From positions 1 to 64,000 of the forward strand of contig DISW01000019.1 of NCBI GenBank assembly GCA_002422605.1: a stretch of DNA of 64,000 bases. Reading direction: 5' to 3'. Below are positions 14,058 through 21,499 of the stretch, in pieces; the first letter of the stretch is position 1, and the number at the start of each line of letters is the position of its first letter. The DNA is from Bacteriovoracaceae bacterium UBA6200. Lineage in GTDB: Bacteria > Bdellovibrionota > Bacteriovoracia > Bacteriovoracales > Bacteriovoracaceae. The notes beneath the pieces were generated by a model. That model made no database searches. It saw only the letters and a list, made by a program, of their open reading frames with translations, and was not told the origin of the DNA. The position numbers were made by a program, and so were the translations under genes.

Positions 14058-14255
14058 ATGGAAATCAGAAGGCACCATTTGCTGACGTTGGCCGGAATCT
14101 TGTTTTTAGGAGTCGTTATAGCAAAACCCGGAACGTCATTTTATCCGGTAAAAGAACAAAGAGAATGTAAGTTGGAAAAAGGTAAATTAAATTGTGTCAG
14201 TAAGTTTCAGGAAATAAAAATCTCTAAGATGCCGGTCTGGTATAAATATGAATAG
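14058..14255 (+). CDS. Small exported protein, hypothetical
   Basis: 65 residues. The start RRHHLLTLAGILFLGVVIAKP is a signal or anchor segment (hydrophobic from about 8 to 23). The rest has two Cys (ECKLEKGKLNCVS) that could form a disulfide loop in the periplasm. It follows the DUF1328 gene by 25 bases with AGAGGTTAGA as ribosome site. No family recognised. Confidence 0.55.
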   Translation: MEIRRHHLLTLAGILFLGVVIAKPGTSFYPVKEQRECKLEKGKLNCVSKFQEIKISKMPVWYKYE

Positions 14256-14273
14256 AAAGCCTAAGGGCTTTCT
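14254..14273. terminator. Hairpin between convergent genes
   Basis: AGAAAGCC (14254-14261) / GGCTTTCT (14266-14273), four-base loop. It overlaps the stop of the minus-strand methyltransferase gene; the T-tracts are short, so moderate confidence. Confidence 0.45.
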
Positions 14274-15105
14274 ATTCACCTAAAAATCTGAATTTTAAAT
14301 CTTCTAAACTAAGTTCATGCAATAAGGTTTCAAGTCTTTTGCGGGGATGGGCTTTGGGCAAATCTTTATATTGAGCAATGATCAGCTCATTTTTCATTGA
14401 GTGTTCCCAGCCTATAAGTTCTGTCACTGTCACCTGGTAGCCCATAGATTCGAGTTTTAAACATCTAAGGACGTTTGTAATGTGACTTCCAAATTCTCTG
14501 GTATGGATCGGATGTCTCCACATTTCCGTTAAAACACTCTTACCAAGATTTTGACCTTTATGTTTTCTCAGGACGCTTGCCACTTCTGCCTGACAGCATG
14601 GGACCAGCACCATAAATTTCGCTTTCTTCTCCAGAGCGAAATTAATAGCGTCATCAGTTGCCGTGTCACATGCATGAAGGGCAGTTACGATATCAACTGT
14701 CTCAGGCATGGACTTCGAGGCTGTGGATTCTGCTACTGACAGATTTAAGAACTTCATGCGGTTAAAGTTCAGTTTGCTGGCCAGTTGTTGGGACTTAAGA
14801 ACGAGTTCTTCTCGAGTCTCAATACCAAAGATCTCTCCCCTTTTAAGGCTTTTGAAAAAGAGATCATAGAGTATAAAACCCAGGTATGATTTTCCCGCAC
14901 CGTGATCAACTAAATTGAAATGATAGTTTTCATCCTGTGCGACATCTTTCAGCAAAGGTTCAATAAAATTATAGAGGTGATAGACCTGTTTAAGTTTACG
15001 CCGCGAATCCTGATTTAACTTACCGTCACGAGTAAGGATATGGAGTTCTTTTAGGAGTTCAATGGACTGGCCATCACGGATTTCTGGGATTTCTTTCATG
15101 CCCAT
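14272..15105 (-). CDS. SAM-dependent methyltransferase (Methyltransf_32 type)
   Basis: 277 residues. Motif I region NLVDHGAGKSYLGFILYD (about 63-80), motif II FGIETREELV, then the marker blocks TALHACDTATDDAI and VLVPCCQAEV, typical of the Methyltransf_32 / METTL25-like family. Earlier parts are helical. Targets in bacteria are not established; RNA is a fair guess. The 150-bp leader upstream holds a sigma-54-type promoter and a hairpin, so the gene may be reached by read-through from a small RNA unit. Confidence 0.75.
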   Translation of the reverse strand: MGMKEIPEIRDGQSIELLKELHILTRDGKLNQDSRRKLKQVYHLYNFIEPLLKDVAQDENYHFNLVDHGAGKSYLGFILYDLFFKSLKRGEIFGIETREELVLKSQQLASKLNFNRMKFLNLSVAESTASKSMPETVDIVTALHACDTATDDAINFALEKKAKFMVLVPCCQAEVASVLRKHKGQNLGKSVLTEMWRHPIHTREFGSHITNVLRCLKLESMGYQVTVTELIGWEHSMKNELIIAQYKDLPKAHPRKRLETLLHELSLEDLKFRFLGE

Positions 15106-15128
15106 AAGTGTAACACAAGATAAAGAAT

Positions 15129-15253
15129 ATCACCTCGGCAAAATCCGAGGTGATGATTCAATTAATAGCTAGCGCTAACTAATGTGTGCAGGGAATGTGG
15201 TGTTTATCGTGTGTGAATATCGGCGTCGGCCCATTCGGACAAGACGAGTTAGC
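15129..15253 (-). ncRNA. Candidate sigma-54-dependent small RNA
   Basis: On the minus strand a TGGCAC/ATGCT promoter (15265-15280) predicts a start near 15253. The transcript would run about 125 bases, without a convincing gene, to a perfect 10-bp hairpin (ATCACCTCGG, 15129-15138; CCGAGGTGAT, 15145-15154; six-base loop), then ATTCTTTATC. Inner parts show more pairing potential (TAGCTAGCGCTA near 15167). It could also be the 5' leader of the methyltransferase gene, 24 bases beyond the hairpin. Together with the flanks this accounts for the 322-bp gap 15106-15427. Not a family that I recognise. Confidence 0.45.
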
Positions 15254-15264
15254 AAGTGAAAGAC

Positions 15265-15280
15265 AGCATTAATGGTGCCA
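15265..15280 (-). promoter_or_regulatory. Sigma-54-type promoter 5, driving a non-coding leader
   Basis: Minus strand reads TGGCAC-CATTA-ATGCT, all key bases in place. The nearest gene start (15105) is 160 bases away, unlike the 29-63 bases at the other sites, and a hairpin lies between. Confidence 0.6.
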
Positions 15281-15427
15281 GTGAAGCTCCACGAATTTTT
15301 AACCATTTAAAACAACTAAAAATTTTATTGTGGAAAAGTGACTCTTTAAATTGGGGTATTATTCCCAAATTGGAGGGTAGTTTAAAAGAAGAGCTTCTTC
15401 TAAGATAGCTAATGAGGGAGGGCTCCT

Positions 15428-15700
15428 ATGGAACTACCTAGAACCATCCAAGTTCGTTATTTTGAACGCAGACAAGCGGACATCCATAATTGTGATCATC
15501 ATCTCAAAGAAGCTAATTTTTCGGAAATAACAAAAGTTGGTCACCAGCTAAAAGGTAACGGGGCCATGTTTGGCTTTAATGAGCTTTCAGATATTGGTTC
15601 AAGACTGGAAACTGCCGCTAAAAATAACGACCAGGAAAAAGTAAAAGTTATTCTGCAGGAATTTAAGGAGTGGTTTGATGAAAACCACCTGCTTAATTAA
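15428..15700 (+). CDS. HPt (histidine phosphotransfer) domain protein
   Basis: 90 residues, essentially a lone HPt domain. The phospho-accepting His is His39 in ITKVGHQLKGNGAMFGF, followed by LSDIGSRLETAAK, the usual HPt helix pair. Ribosome site GGGAGGGCTCC. Lone HPt proteins pass phosphate between a hybrid kinase and a receiver. Its 3' end overlaps that of the NtrC-family regulator by eight bases, convergent, so a phosphorelay with that receiver is likely though unproven. No kinase is adjacent. Confidence 0.85.
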   Translation: MELPRTIQVRYFERRQADIHNCDHHLKEANFSEITKVGHQLKGNGAMFGFNELSDIGSRLETAAKNNDQEKVKVILQEFKEWFDENHLLN

Positions 15701-17090
15701 GATTCATTTCTTTTAGCTTTCGATAAAGGGTCTTGCGATCAATCCCCAAATCTTTTGCTGTTTGTTCCTTAGCACCATCATTTTTATCGAAGATGTGCTG
15801 GATGTACTTTTTACTGAGTTCATCCAGGGTCAAAGGCTTATCTTCATCTTCAAAACTTAAACCTTTAACGCCATTCTTTGGCTCCTCGTAACCCTGTTGG
15901 CCAAACTCTTCAGTCGGAAGATCTTCTGGTGCAATGTATTCCGAAGTGCTTAATACGACTGCTCGTTCAATGGCATTTTCAAGTTCGCGAACGTTTCCTT
16001 TCCACTCATAGGATTCAAGTTTTTGAATAGCTTCTTTCGTAAAACCCTTAACTGAAACATGATTCATAAGAGCGAACTTTTTGAGAAAGTATTCGCTTAG
16101 AGGAAGAATATCTTCTCTTCTTTCACGAAGAGGCGGCATATAGATAGGAATAACATTTAAACGGAAAAATAAGTCTTCTCTGAATCTTCCTTCAGCAACT
16201 TCTTTTCTTAGATCTTTATGTGTCGCACAGATAATACGTGCGGTGATATCTCGATACTGGTTTTCACCAATACGCTTAACTTTTCTTTCCTGTAAAACTC
16301 TTAACAGCTTGGCCTGAAGAGGAAGTGTTAAGTCCCCGATCTCGTCTAAGAAAAGTGTCCCTTTATTGGCTTCTTCGAATAGACCTATTTTCTTATCATG
16401 AGCACCGGTAAAGGAGCCTTTGGCATGACCAAATAATTCTGACTCAAGTAGGTTTTCTGGAATGGCAGAGCAATTGATGGCGATAAACGGCCCATCTTTT
16501 TTGTCACCCAATTCATGGACAGCTTTGGCCACGACTTCTTTACCGGATACTGATTCTCCCGAAACCAGGACGTTGGCCTGGCTGCTGGAAACTCGTTTGG
16601 CCAGTTCTAAGGCTTTTTTGAATCCCTGAGATTTCCCGATGACGCCTTTAAGGCCCATAAGGTCTTCTTGAAAAAGACTTTTTAAATTGTTGTTCTCAAT
16701 TTGCACTTCATTCAAAAACAGTGCCCGCTGAACGGAGATAAGTAATTGTGGGATATGAAGCGGTTTTAAAACAAAATCATAGGCCCCAGCTTCAATTGCC
16801 TCAACCGCAGTTTCAACGCTGCCTTCAGAAGTCATGAGAATGATCGGTAAAGATGAGTTAGAACGACGGATTCTTTTGATGAAGTCCAGTCCTGACATAA
16901 CGGGTAACTTTAAATCGGAAATTACCACGTCCGGCTCAATTCGATTATTTTCAATTTCAATGACGGCTTCTTCTGCATTTCCAAAAGCGAAGACTTTATA
17001 ACCACGTTGTTTAAAGAAACTAGTGAGAAGATCTAAAAGATCTAGATCATCGTCGATAAGTATCAGGCTTGGGCTATTTTTGATTTTCAC
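15693..17090 (-). CDS. NtrC-family sigma-54 activator (receiver, AAA+, Fis HTH)
   Basis: 465 residues. Receiver: DDDLDLL near the start, phospho-Asp in VVISDLKLP (about residue 56), Lys in FVLKPL (about 109). AAA+ domain: Walker A GESVSGKE (one residue off the common GESGTGKE), sigma-54 contact loop GSFTGA (Ser for Ala in GAFTGA), Walker B TLFLDEIGDL, FRLNVIPIYMPPLRERREDI. Fis-type HTH at the C-terminus: QTAKDLGIDRKTLYRKL. It would remodel sigma-54 holoenzyme upon phosphorylation. Divergent from a DUF1328 gene with a sigma-54-type promoter, and six more such promoters lie within 7 kb. No partner kinase nearby, only the HPt gene. Confidence 0.95.
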   Translation of the reverse strand: MKIKNSPSLILIDDDLDLLDLLTSFFKQRGYKVFAFGNAEEAVIEIENNRIEPDVVISDLKLPVMSGLDFIKRIRRSNSSLPIILMTSEGSVETAVEAIEAGAYDFVLKPLHIPQLLISVQRALFLNEVQIENNNLKSLFQEDLMGLKGVIGKSQGFKKALELAKRVSSSQANVLVSGESVSGKEVVAKAVHELGDKKDGPFIAINCSAIPENLLESELFGHAKGSFTGAHDKKIGLFEEANKGTLFLDEIGDLTLPLQAKLLRVLQERKVKRIGENQYRDITARIICATHKDLRKEVAEGRFREDLFFRLNVIPIYMPPLRERREDILPLSEYFLKKFALMNHVSVKGFTKEAIQKLESYEWKGNVRELENAIERAVVLSTSEYIAPEDLPTEEFGQQGYEEPKNGVKGLSFEDEDKPLTLDELSKKYIQHIFDKNDGAKEQTAKDLGIDRKTLYRKLKEMNLN

Positions 17091-17196
17091 GGGGCTAAAA
17101 TCCTTTGACGGGAAATTTTGCCTAATATAGTGGCAAAAATACCCAGTGGCAAGGTCTTAAAAGTTTATAACATATTGATTTTAAAGTGATTTACTC

Positions 17197-17212
17197 TGGC
17201 ATAATGCATGCA
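17197..17212 (+). promoter_or_regulatory. Sigma-54-type promoter 6
   Basis: TGGCAT-AATGC-ATGCA, 48 bases before the second DUF1328 start and about 105 bases from the divergent activator start. Confidence 0.6.
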
Positions 17213-17259
17213 ACATGGTGAAGGATTCCTAGTGTTACATGAAAGATTAAGGAATTTTT

Positions 17260-17433
17260 ATGTTACGGACCGCCATTATGTTTTTTGCAATGGGGCTTTT
17301 TATCTTCTTATTGGGCCTTCAAGGTATGGCCGGTGTTACAATAGAAATAGCCCGAGTTCTTTTAATTTTGTTCCTGCTCTTCTCTCTTTTAAGCTTTATG
17401 GCAGGACTCATTTTTGACAAAAGAACTGGTTAA
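17260..17433 (+). CDS. DUF1328 small membrane protein, copy 2
   Basis: 57 residues starting MLRTAIMFFAMGLFIFLLG, then GMAGVTIEIAR and VLLILFLLFSLLSFMAGLIF, ending KRTG. Same length, start and two-helix layout as the copy at 13856 (MLRAAIAFFVLG...), so the two are paralogs. Ribosome site TTAAGGAA, seven bases from the ATG. Followed after 21 bases by the hypothetical gene at 17455, probably in one transcript. The sigma-54-type element upstream suggests induction by the adjacent activator. Confidence 0.8.
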   Translation: MLRTAIMFFAMGLFIFLLGLQGMAGVTIEIARVLLILFLLFSLLSFMAGLIFDKRTG

Positions 17434-17454
17434 ACGTTTGCACAGTAGGTGCTG

Positions 17455-18174
17455 ATGAACTTAGCGGATTCTGTAAAATACATTATTAAAAATAAATCAT
17501 CTCATTTAGTAAAAGAGCTGTGGAAAGAAGATCTTAAAACCATCGCATTGGATGTGGTAAACGACCTCACCTACTTCATGCAAAAAGCACCCTCTTCATT
17601 AAAATCTTTTAAAGAAACTGGCCGCAAGATAAATGCCAAAGAACTTTTGGAGTCGTCTGCAGATACTCTGCTCATTCTAAAAGTACTTCCGGGAAGAATT
17701 AAAAGAGGGTTTAAATTATTTAAGGATGATTTTCTCATAGAGTTAGATAAGTTTCCGGACCAAAAACACAAAACGATTTTTGTCCTCAAAGTATTTGGGG
17801 CCATAAGCGGATTTGCTCTCGGTTCTTTTTATAATCTTAACATTGGTAAGACCGATTTCGCCCTCGTGGGACTTAGAAGAAGAAATGCCTTTACTCGTTT
17901 TCTTGTCGCAGAACTGATATTCAAGATTAGCCGCAGGATGATGCAGCGGTTTTTAAATGAACTAGAATTGGTTGTCTCCGAAAAAGATGATCAAGATCAT
18001 GTCCGTTATTTTAAAGAACTATTAGCAGATAGAACGAAGGCCATGGAATTGATGAAGGAAGCTCCTTTTGAACCAGGAGACCGGGCGATAGAAATCGTAG
18101 AATCACTTAAAACCTATATTATGAAAGGACATTGGAATTCTTCCCAACTAAGTCATGACAGAAAATCTCGCTAG
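17455..18174 (+). CDS. Hypothetical protein, co-transcribed with DUF1328 copy 2
   Basis: 239 residues from ATG 17455 (weak AGGT site; GTG 17449 is an alternative). Helical and basic, with FKLFKDDFLIELDKFPDQKHKTIF, a moderately hydrophobic stretch VLKVFGAISGFALGSFYNLNIG that may be membrane-associated, and a long basic helical region (RRRNAFTRFLVAELIFKISRRMM). No family recognised. Its place behind a stress-type membrane protein points to a role in envelope stress, by context only. Confidence 0.6.
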   Translation: MNLADSVKYIIKNKSSHLVKELWKEDLKTIALDVVNDLTYFMQKAPSSLKSFKETGRKINAKELLESSADTLLILKVLPGRIKRGFKLFKDDFLIELDKFPDQKHKTIFVLKVFGAISGFALGSFYNLNIGKTDFALVGLRRRNAFTRFLVAELIFKISRRMMQRFLNELELVVSEKDDQDHVRYFKELLADRTKAMELMKEAPFEPGDRAIEIVESLKTYIMKGHWNSSQLSHDRKSR

Positions 18175-18189
18175 CGTTATGTTGTGATT

Positions 18190-18837
18190 ATGGAAATCAA
18201 TAAAACATTGGAAAATTTAAGAATAGACTATCAATCAGAATACCTTGATTTAAAGGATTGTGAGAAAGATCCACTAAAGCAATTTGATAAGTGGTTAGTG
18301 GAGTCGCTTAAAGCAGAATGCGATGAACCTAATGCTTTCATTCTATCCACTGTTAAAAAGGATCAGCCTCGAAGCCGCGTTCTTCTGTTAAAAGGCATTC
18401 ATGATCAGCAGTTCATTTTCTATACCAATTATCAGAGTTCTAAAGGTTCTGAATTAGATCAAAACTCTAAGGTCGCCATGACCTTCCTTTGGTTGCCTCT
18501 TCAGCGCCAGGTTCGTATTGAAGGTGTTGTTAATAAAGTTAGTGAAGAGACATCAAATGATTACTTTCAAAAGCGTCCTCGTGGAAGCCAGCTTGGGGCG
18601 ATTGCTTCTCCGCAAAGTCAGAGAGTTGAAAACCGCGAAGCCCTAGAAAAGATGTTTGCTGAGACTGAAACAAAATTCAAAAATATTGAGCTTATTCCAA
18701 GACCCTCTCATTGGGGGGGGTATGGAGTAACTCCGACTCTCATTGAATTCTGGCAGGGAAGAAACAATCGAATGCATGATAGAATTTGTTACGTCAAGGC
18801 CGGTGATACATGGGAGCTTCAGCGTTTAGCGCCTTGA
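18190..18837 (+). CDS. pdxH: Pyridoxamine 5'-phosphate oxidase
   Basis: About 215 residues, family length. Seen: DPLKQFDKWL, FILSTVKKDQPRSRVLLLKG (FMN-binding strand), FYTNYQSSKGSEL, MTFLWLPLQRQVRIEG, DYFQKRPRGSQLGAIASPQS, RPSHWGGYGVTPTLIEFWQG and C-terminal RMHDRI...WELQRLAP, all PdxH hallmarks. It oxidises pyridoxine/pyridoxamine phosphate to PLP with FMN in the cytoplasm. Start ATG 18190; GTG 18184 is also in frame. The 3' end overlaps the convergent PAP2 gene by 19 bases. Confidence 0.96.
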   Translation: MEINKTLENLRIDYQSEYLDLKDCEKDPLKQFDKWLVESLKAECDEPNAFILSTVKKDQPRSRVLLLKGIHDQQFIFYTNYQSSKGSELDQNSKVAMTFLWLPLQRQVRIEGVVNKVSEETSNDYFQKRPRGSQLGAIASPQSQRVENREALEKMFAETETKFKNIELIPRPSHWGGYGVTPTLIEFWQGRNNRMHDRICYVKAGDTWELQRLAP

Positions 18838-19385
18838 GATAATCTAAGCATTGTTGAAAAGACAAAGCCCCACCATAACCCCACGATCGTGCCGCCAATA
18901 ACGTCTCCCGGATAATGAACTCCGAGATAAATTCGACTATATCCTACCAGGAATGGAACCACCCAAATGAGGTGAACCCATTTGGTCTTAAAATTCAAAG
19001 ACCTTAAAGAGAACAGGACAAGGACGATTGAATTAGAGGCATGGGAAGAAACAAATCCATACTTGCCACCACATCTCTGTCCAAAAGAATAGATAAAAGG
19101 TTTCAGATCAATTTCCCGACAAGGTCTTAATCGATCAGTGAGATTCTTTAATACGTAGGAAGAAGTCACATCACTTGCAATAATTGCCAAAAGTAAGAAA
19201 AGTCCGAACAACCAGGTGGGTCTTGCCCCTTGAGTCTTATACGAATACCAGAAAAAATAACCGATAAACGGAAGCCATAGCGCCTGTCCTGATGAAAATT
19301 GCATCAATGGATTAAGCCATAGAGTATGAAGAGAATTGAGAAATAAGAAAAGGTCCCGATCTAATGAAGAAAGGATCTCAATCAC
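18819..19385 (-). CDS. PAP2-family lipid phosphatase
   Basis: 188 residues with five or six membrane segments. The three PAP2 motifs are KNLTDRLRPC (about 90-100), SSHASNS (about 120-126) and SRIYLGVHYPGDVIGG (about 152-167). These enzymes act on the periplasmic side on polyprenyl diphosphate or phosphatidic acid derivatives. It overlaps the end of the GT2 gene by four bases and so forms a unit with it: phosphatase recycling of the lipid carrier used by the DPM1-like enzyme is plausible. Confidence 0.9.
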   Translation of the reverse strand: MIEILSSLDRDLFLFLNSLHTLWLNPLMQFSSGQALWLPFIGYFFWYSYKTQGARPTWLFGLFLLLAIIASDVTSSYVLKNLTDRLRPCREIDLKPFIYSFGQRCGGKYGFVSSHASNSIVLVLFSLRSLNFKTKWVHLIWVVPFLVGYSRIYLGVHYPGDVIGGTIVGLWWGFVFSTMLRLSQGAKR

Positions 19386-20110
19386 TGTAGAGTACCCATA
19401 ATCTTTTTGAAACGAAGACGGAAAACATTGATGACAGCTTCAAGAATGATTTTGCGGCTCATTTTTGACTTACCGACAGTTCTTTCCCAAAAAGTAATAG
19501 GGATCTCTAAGCAAGGAAGTCCCTGAGACCAGACTTTATATTTCAGTTCAATTTGAAAAGCATAGCCAATGGAGAAAACTTTATCGAGGTTTAAAGATTG
19601 CAGAGCCTTTCGGGAATAACCATTGAATCCACCAGTAGAATCAGAAAATGGAATACCGGTGATGACCTTGGCATAAATAGATGCAAAGTACGAAAGAAGG
19701 AGTCGTTGCATCGGCCAGTTCATAATACGGATGCCGCCTACGTAGCGAGAACCCACGGCCAGATCATAGTCGCCTAGTTTCTGGGTAAATTCAGGTATCG
19801 CTTCCGGATCATGGGAAAAATCGCAATCCATCGTTACAACGGCTTCAAAATTCTTTTCTAACGCCCATTTAAAACCACGGATATAAGCAGTACCAAGACC
19901 AAGTTTGCCGGTTCGTTCAATAAGAAATAAATTGTTTTTCTTTTGCTGGAAAGACTTGATGATTTGGGCCGTCCCATCGGGAGAACCGTCATCAATAATG
20001 AGAACATTGAGGGCCGGATGAAGACGATCTAGTGTCTCCAACATTTTTTCAATATTAGCAATTTCATTATAGGTTGGTATGATGACAACCGCTTTATCTA
20101 AACTAATCAA
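19382..20110 (-). CDS. Polyprenyl-phosphate glycosyltransferase (DPM1-like GT2)
   Basis: 242 residues. GT2 motifs: VVIIPTYNEIANIE, LIIDDGSPDGT, TMDCDFSHDPE (DxD-type), GSRYVGG, TGGFNGYSRKAL, IELKYKVWSQGL, FWERTVGKSKMS. No C-terminal membrane segments, so it is the short DPM1/PpgS type. It would make polyprenyl-phosphate-linked mannose or another sugar on the cytoplasmic face. The divergent GT39 gene (20163) would use that donor on the other face. Confidence 0.92.
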   Translation of the reverse strand: MISLDKAVVIIPTYNEIANIEKMLETLDRLHPALNVLIIDDGSPDGTAQIIKSFQQKKNNLFLIERTGKLGLGTAYIRGFKWALEKNFEAVVTMDCDFSHDPEAIPEFTQKLGDYDLAVGSRYVGGIRIMNWPMQRLLLSYFASIYAKVITGIPFSDSTGGFNGYSRKALQSLNLDKVFSIGYAFQIELKYKVWSQGLPCLEIPITFWERTVGKSKMSRKIILEAVINVFRLRFKKIMGTLQ

Positions 20111-20162
20111 AACTAGGGCCTCTGATGATGTTATGAGTTATTTGTAACATAGAAATCCCTGA

Positions 20163-21494
20163 ATGGCGATCATGACAAAAAATTTGCGTATAGCTCTTGT
20201 TGTAATTTTTATCTTTCAAGTTCTTATGGCCTGCGGTTTTGAACTGGCCCACGATGAGGCTTATTATTGGTTATATTCCAAGCATTTGGATTGGGGATTT
20301 TTTGATCACCCCCCTTTGGTGGGTGTTGTGATCAAACTCTTTTCTTTCCTTCCCCATTCTGAGCTGGCACTTCGTTTAGGTTTTATTCTGCTTCAGTTCC
20401 TAAGCCTCTTTCTTCTTATGTCCTTAACTACGCAGCTATGGGTTTGCCTGCTTTTGTTTTTTAGTTTTCCGCTGGCTTCCTTCACGGGCCTTCTAGCTTT
20501 ACCAGATATTCCTCTTCTATTTATGAGTGCTTGTTACTGCTTTTTTTTAAAGAAGTATCTGGAAAAGGACTCATTTAAAACCAGCGTTTTATTGGGCCTT
20601 ACAATAGCCCTTTTATTTTATGCTAAATACCATGGTGTTCTTTTAATCTTCTTTACCATTATCGCAGTACCTAAACTGCTTTTTAGAAAATCATTCTATC
20701 TGGTCGCCCTTGTGGCGCTGTTGTTATTCTTTCCTCATTTGTGGTGGCAGTATGAACATGATTTCTCAACCCTCCGTTATCATTTTCTAGAGAGACCGGG
20801 CTCTTCGTTTAGTGTTGGAAGATCATTAGAATATATTGGATTACAGATCCTACTTGCTGGAGCCTTTAGCGGACCAGTTGTTTGGTATCTAGCTACCAAA
20901 AAGAAAACCACCAATGAATTTGACCGGGCCATGAAGTTTATCGCTTTAGGAACGGTATTGTTTTTTCTCTTCTCTTCCTTCAGCAAAAGAGTGGAAGCTA
21001 ACTGGACTATCTTCTTAGCAATACCTCTTATCTATCTGGTGGCCGACGCTGATTTGTGGAAAAAAGCATGGGCCCATCGTTTGCTCATGGCTTCATTTAT
21101 CCTGGTTTTGGTCGGTAGAGTTTTATTAGTTCTTCCACCGGATATGGTAGGTATTAAACGGCTCAAGGAATTTCATGGCTGGAAGGAATGGTCTTTAGAA
21201 GTTCAGAAGTCATGCGGAGACCTTCCCCTTATGGCCAATACTTATCAGATTGCCTCAAAACTTTCTTATTATTTAAACCTGGAAGTCGCAGCCCTTAACT
21301 ATCATTCTCGGAAGAATCAGTTTGATTACTGGCAGTTTGAAAAAAAACTTCCGATTAAAGAAGTCTGTTACATCACCAATAAGCTTGAGTTTGAGGGAGA
21401 ATCCATTCTTACTCCAGAGGGGAAAAGTCTGCAGATTGTAAAAAATCACAGCAAAGAATCCCTATTGCAGTTAAAATCAGGAGATAACAGGTAA
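20163..21494 (+). CDS. GT39-type membrane glycosyltransferase (ArnT/PMT-like)
   Basis: 443 residues, about ten hydrophobic segments. The first periplasmic loop FELAHDEAYYWLYSKHLDWGFFDHPPLV (read in parts, residues 24-52) has the Asp-Glu-AYY and DHPP motifs of GT39/ArnT enzymes. A soluble C-terminal part follows. Such enzymes move a sugar from a polyprenyl-phosphate carrier to lipid A, other lipids or proteins. The ATG at 20172 is an alternative start; no clear ribosome site. Neighbours make a lipid-linked sugar module. Confidence 0.87.
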   Translation: MAIMTKNLRIALVVIFIFQVLMACGFELAHDEAYYWLYSKHLDWGFFDHPPLVGVVIKLFSFLPHSELALRLGFILLQFLSLFLLMSLTTQLWVCLLLFFSFPLASFTGLLALPDIPLLFMSACYCFFLKKYLEKDSFKTSVLLGLTIALLFYAKYHGVLLIFFTIIAVPKLLFRKSFYLVALVALLLFFPHLWWQYEHDFSTLRYHFLERPGSSFSVGRSLEYIGLQILLAGAFSGPVVWYLATKKKTTNEFDRAMKFIALGTVLFFLFSSFSKRVEANWTIFLAIPLIYLVADADLWKKAWAHRLLMASFILVLVGRVLLVLPPDMVGIKRLKEFHGWKEWSLEVQKSCGDLPLMANTYQIASKLSYYLNLEVAALNYHSRKNQFDYWQFEKKLPIKEVCYITNKLEFEGESILTPEGKSLQIVKNHSKESLLQLKSGDNR

Positions 21495-21499
21495 GGGAA

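Noticed and set aside
15273..15288. Plus-strand sigma-54 element TGGTGC-CAGTG-AAGCT before the HPt gene
   Set aside because: The -24 box lacks CA and the gene is 140 bases away; the minus-strand element overlapping it is much better.
17208..17417. 69-codon frame over the second DUF1328 gene
   Set aside because: The frame starting at 17260 encodes a clear DUF1328 protein; the other has no family match and no suitable ribosome site.
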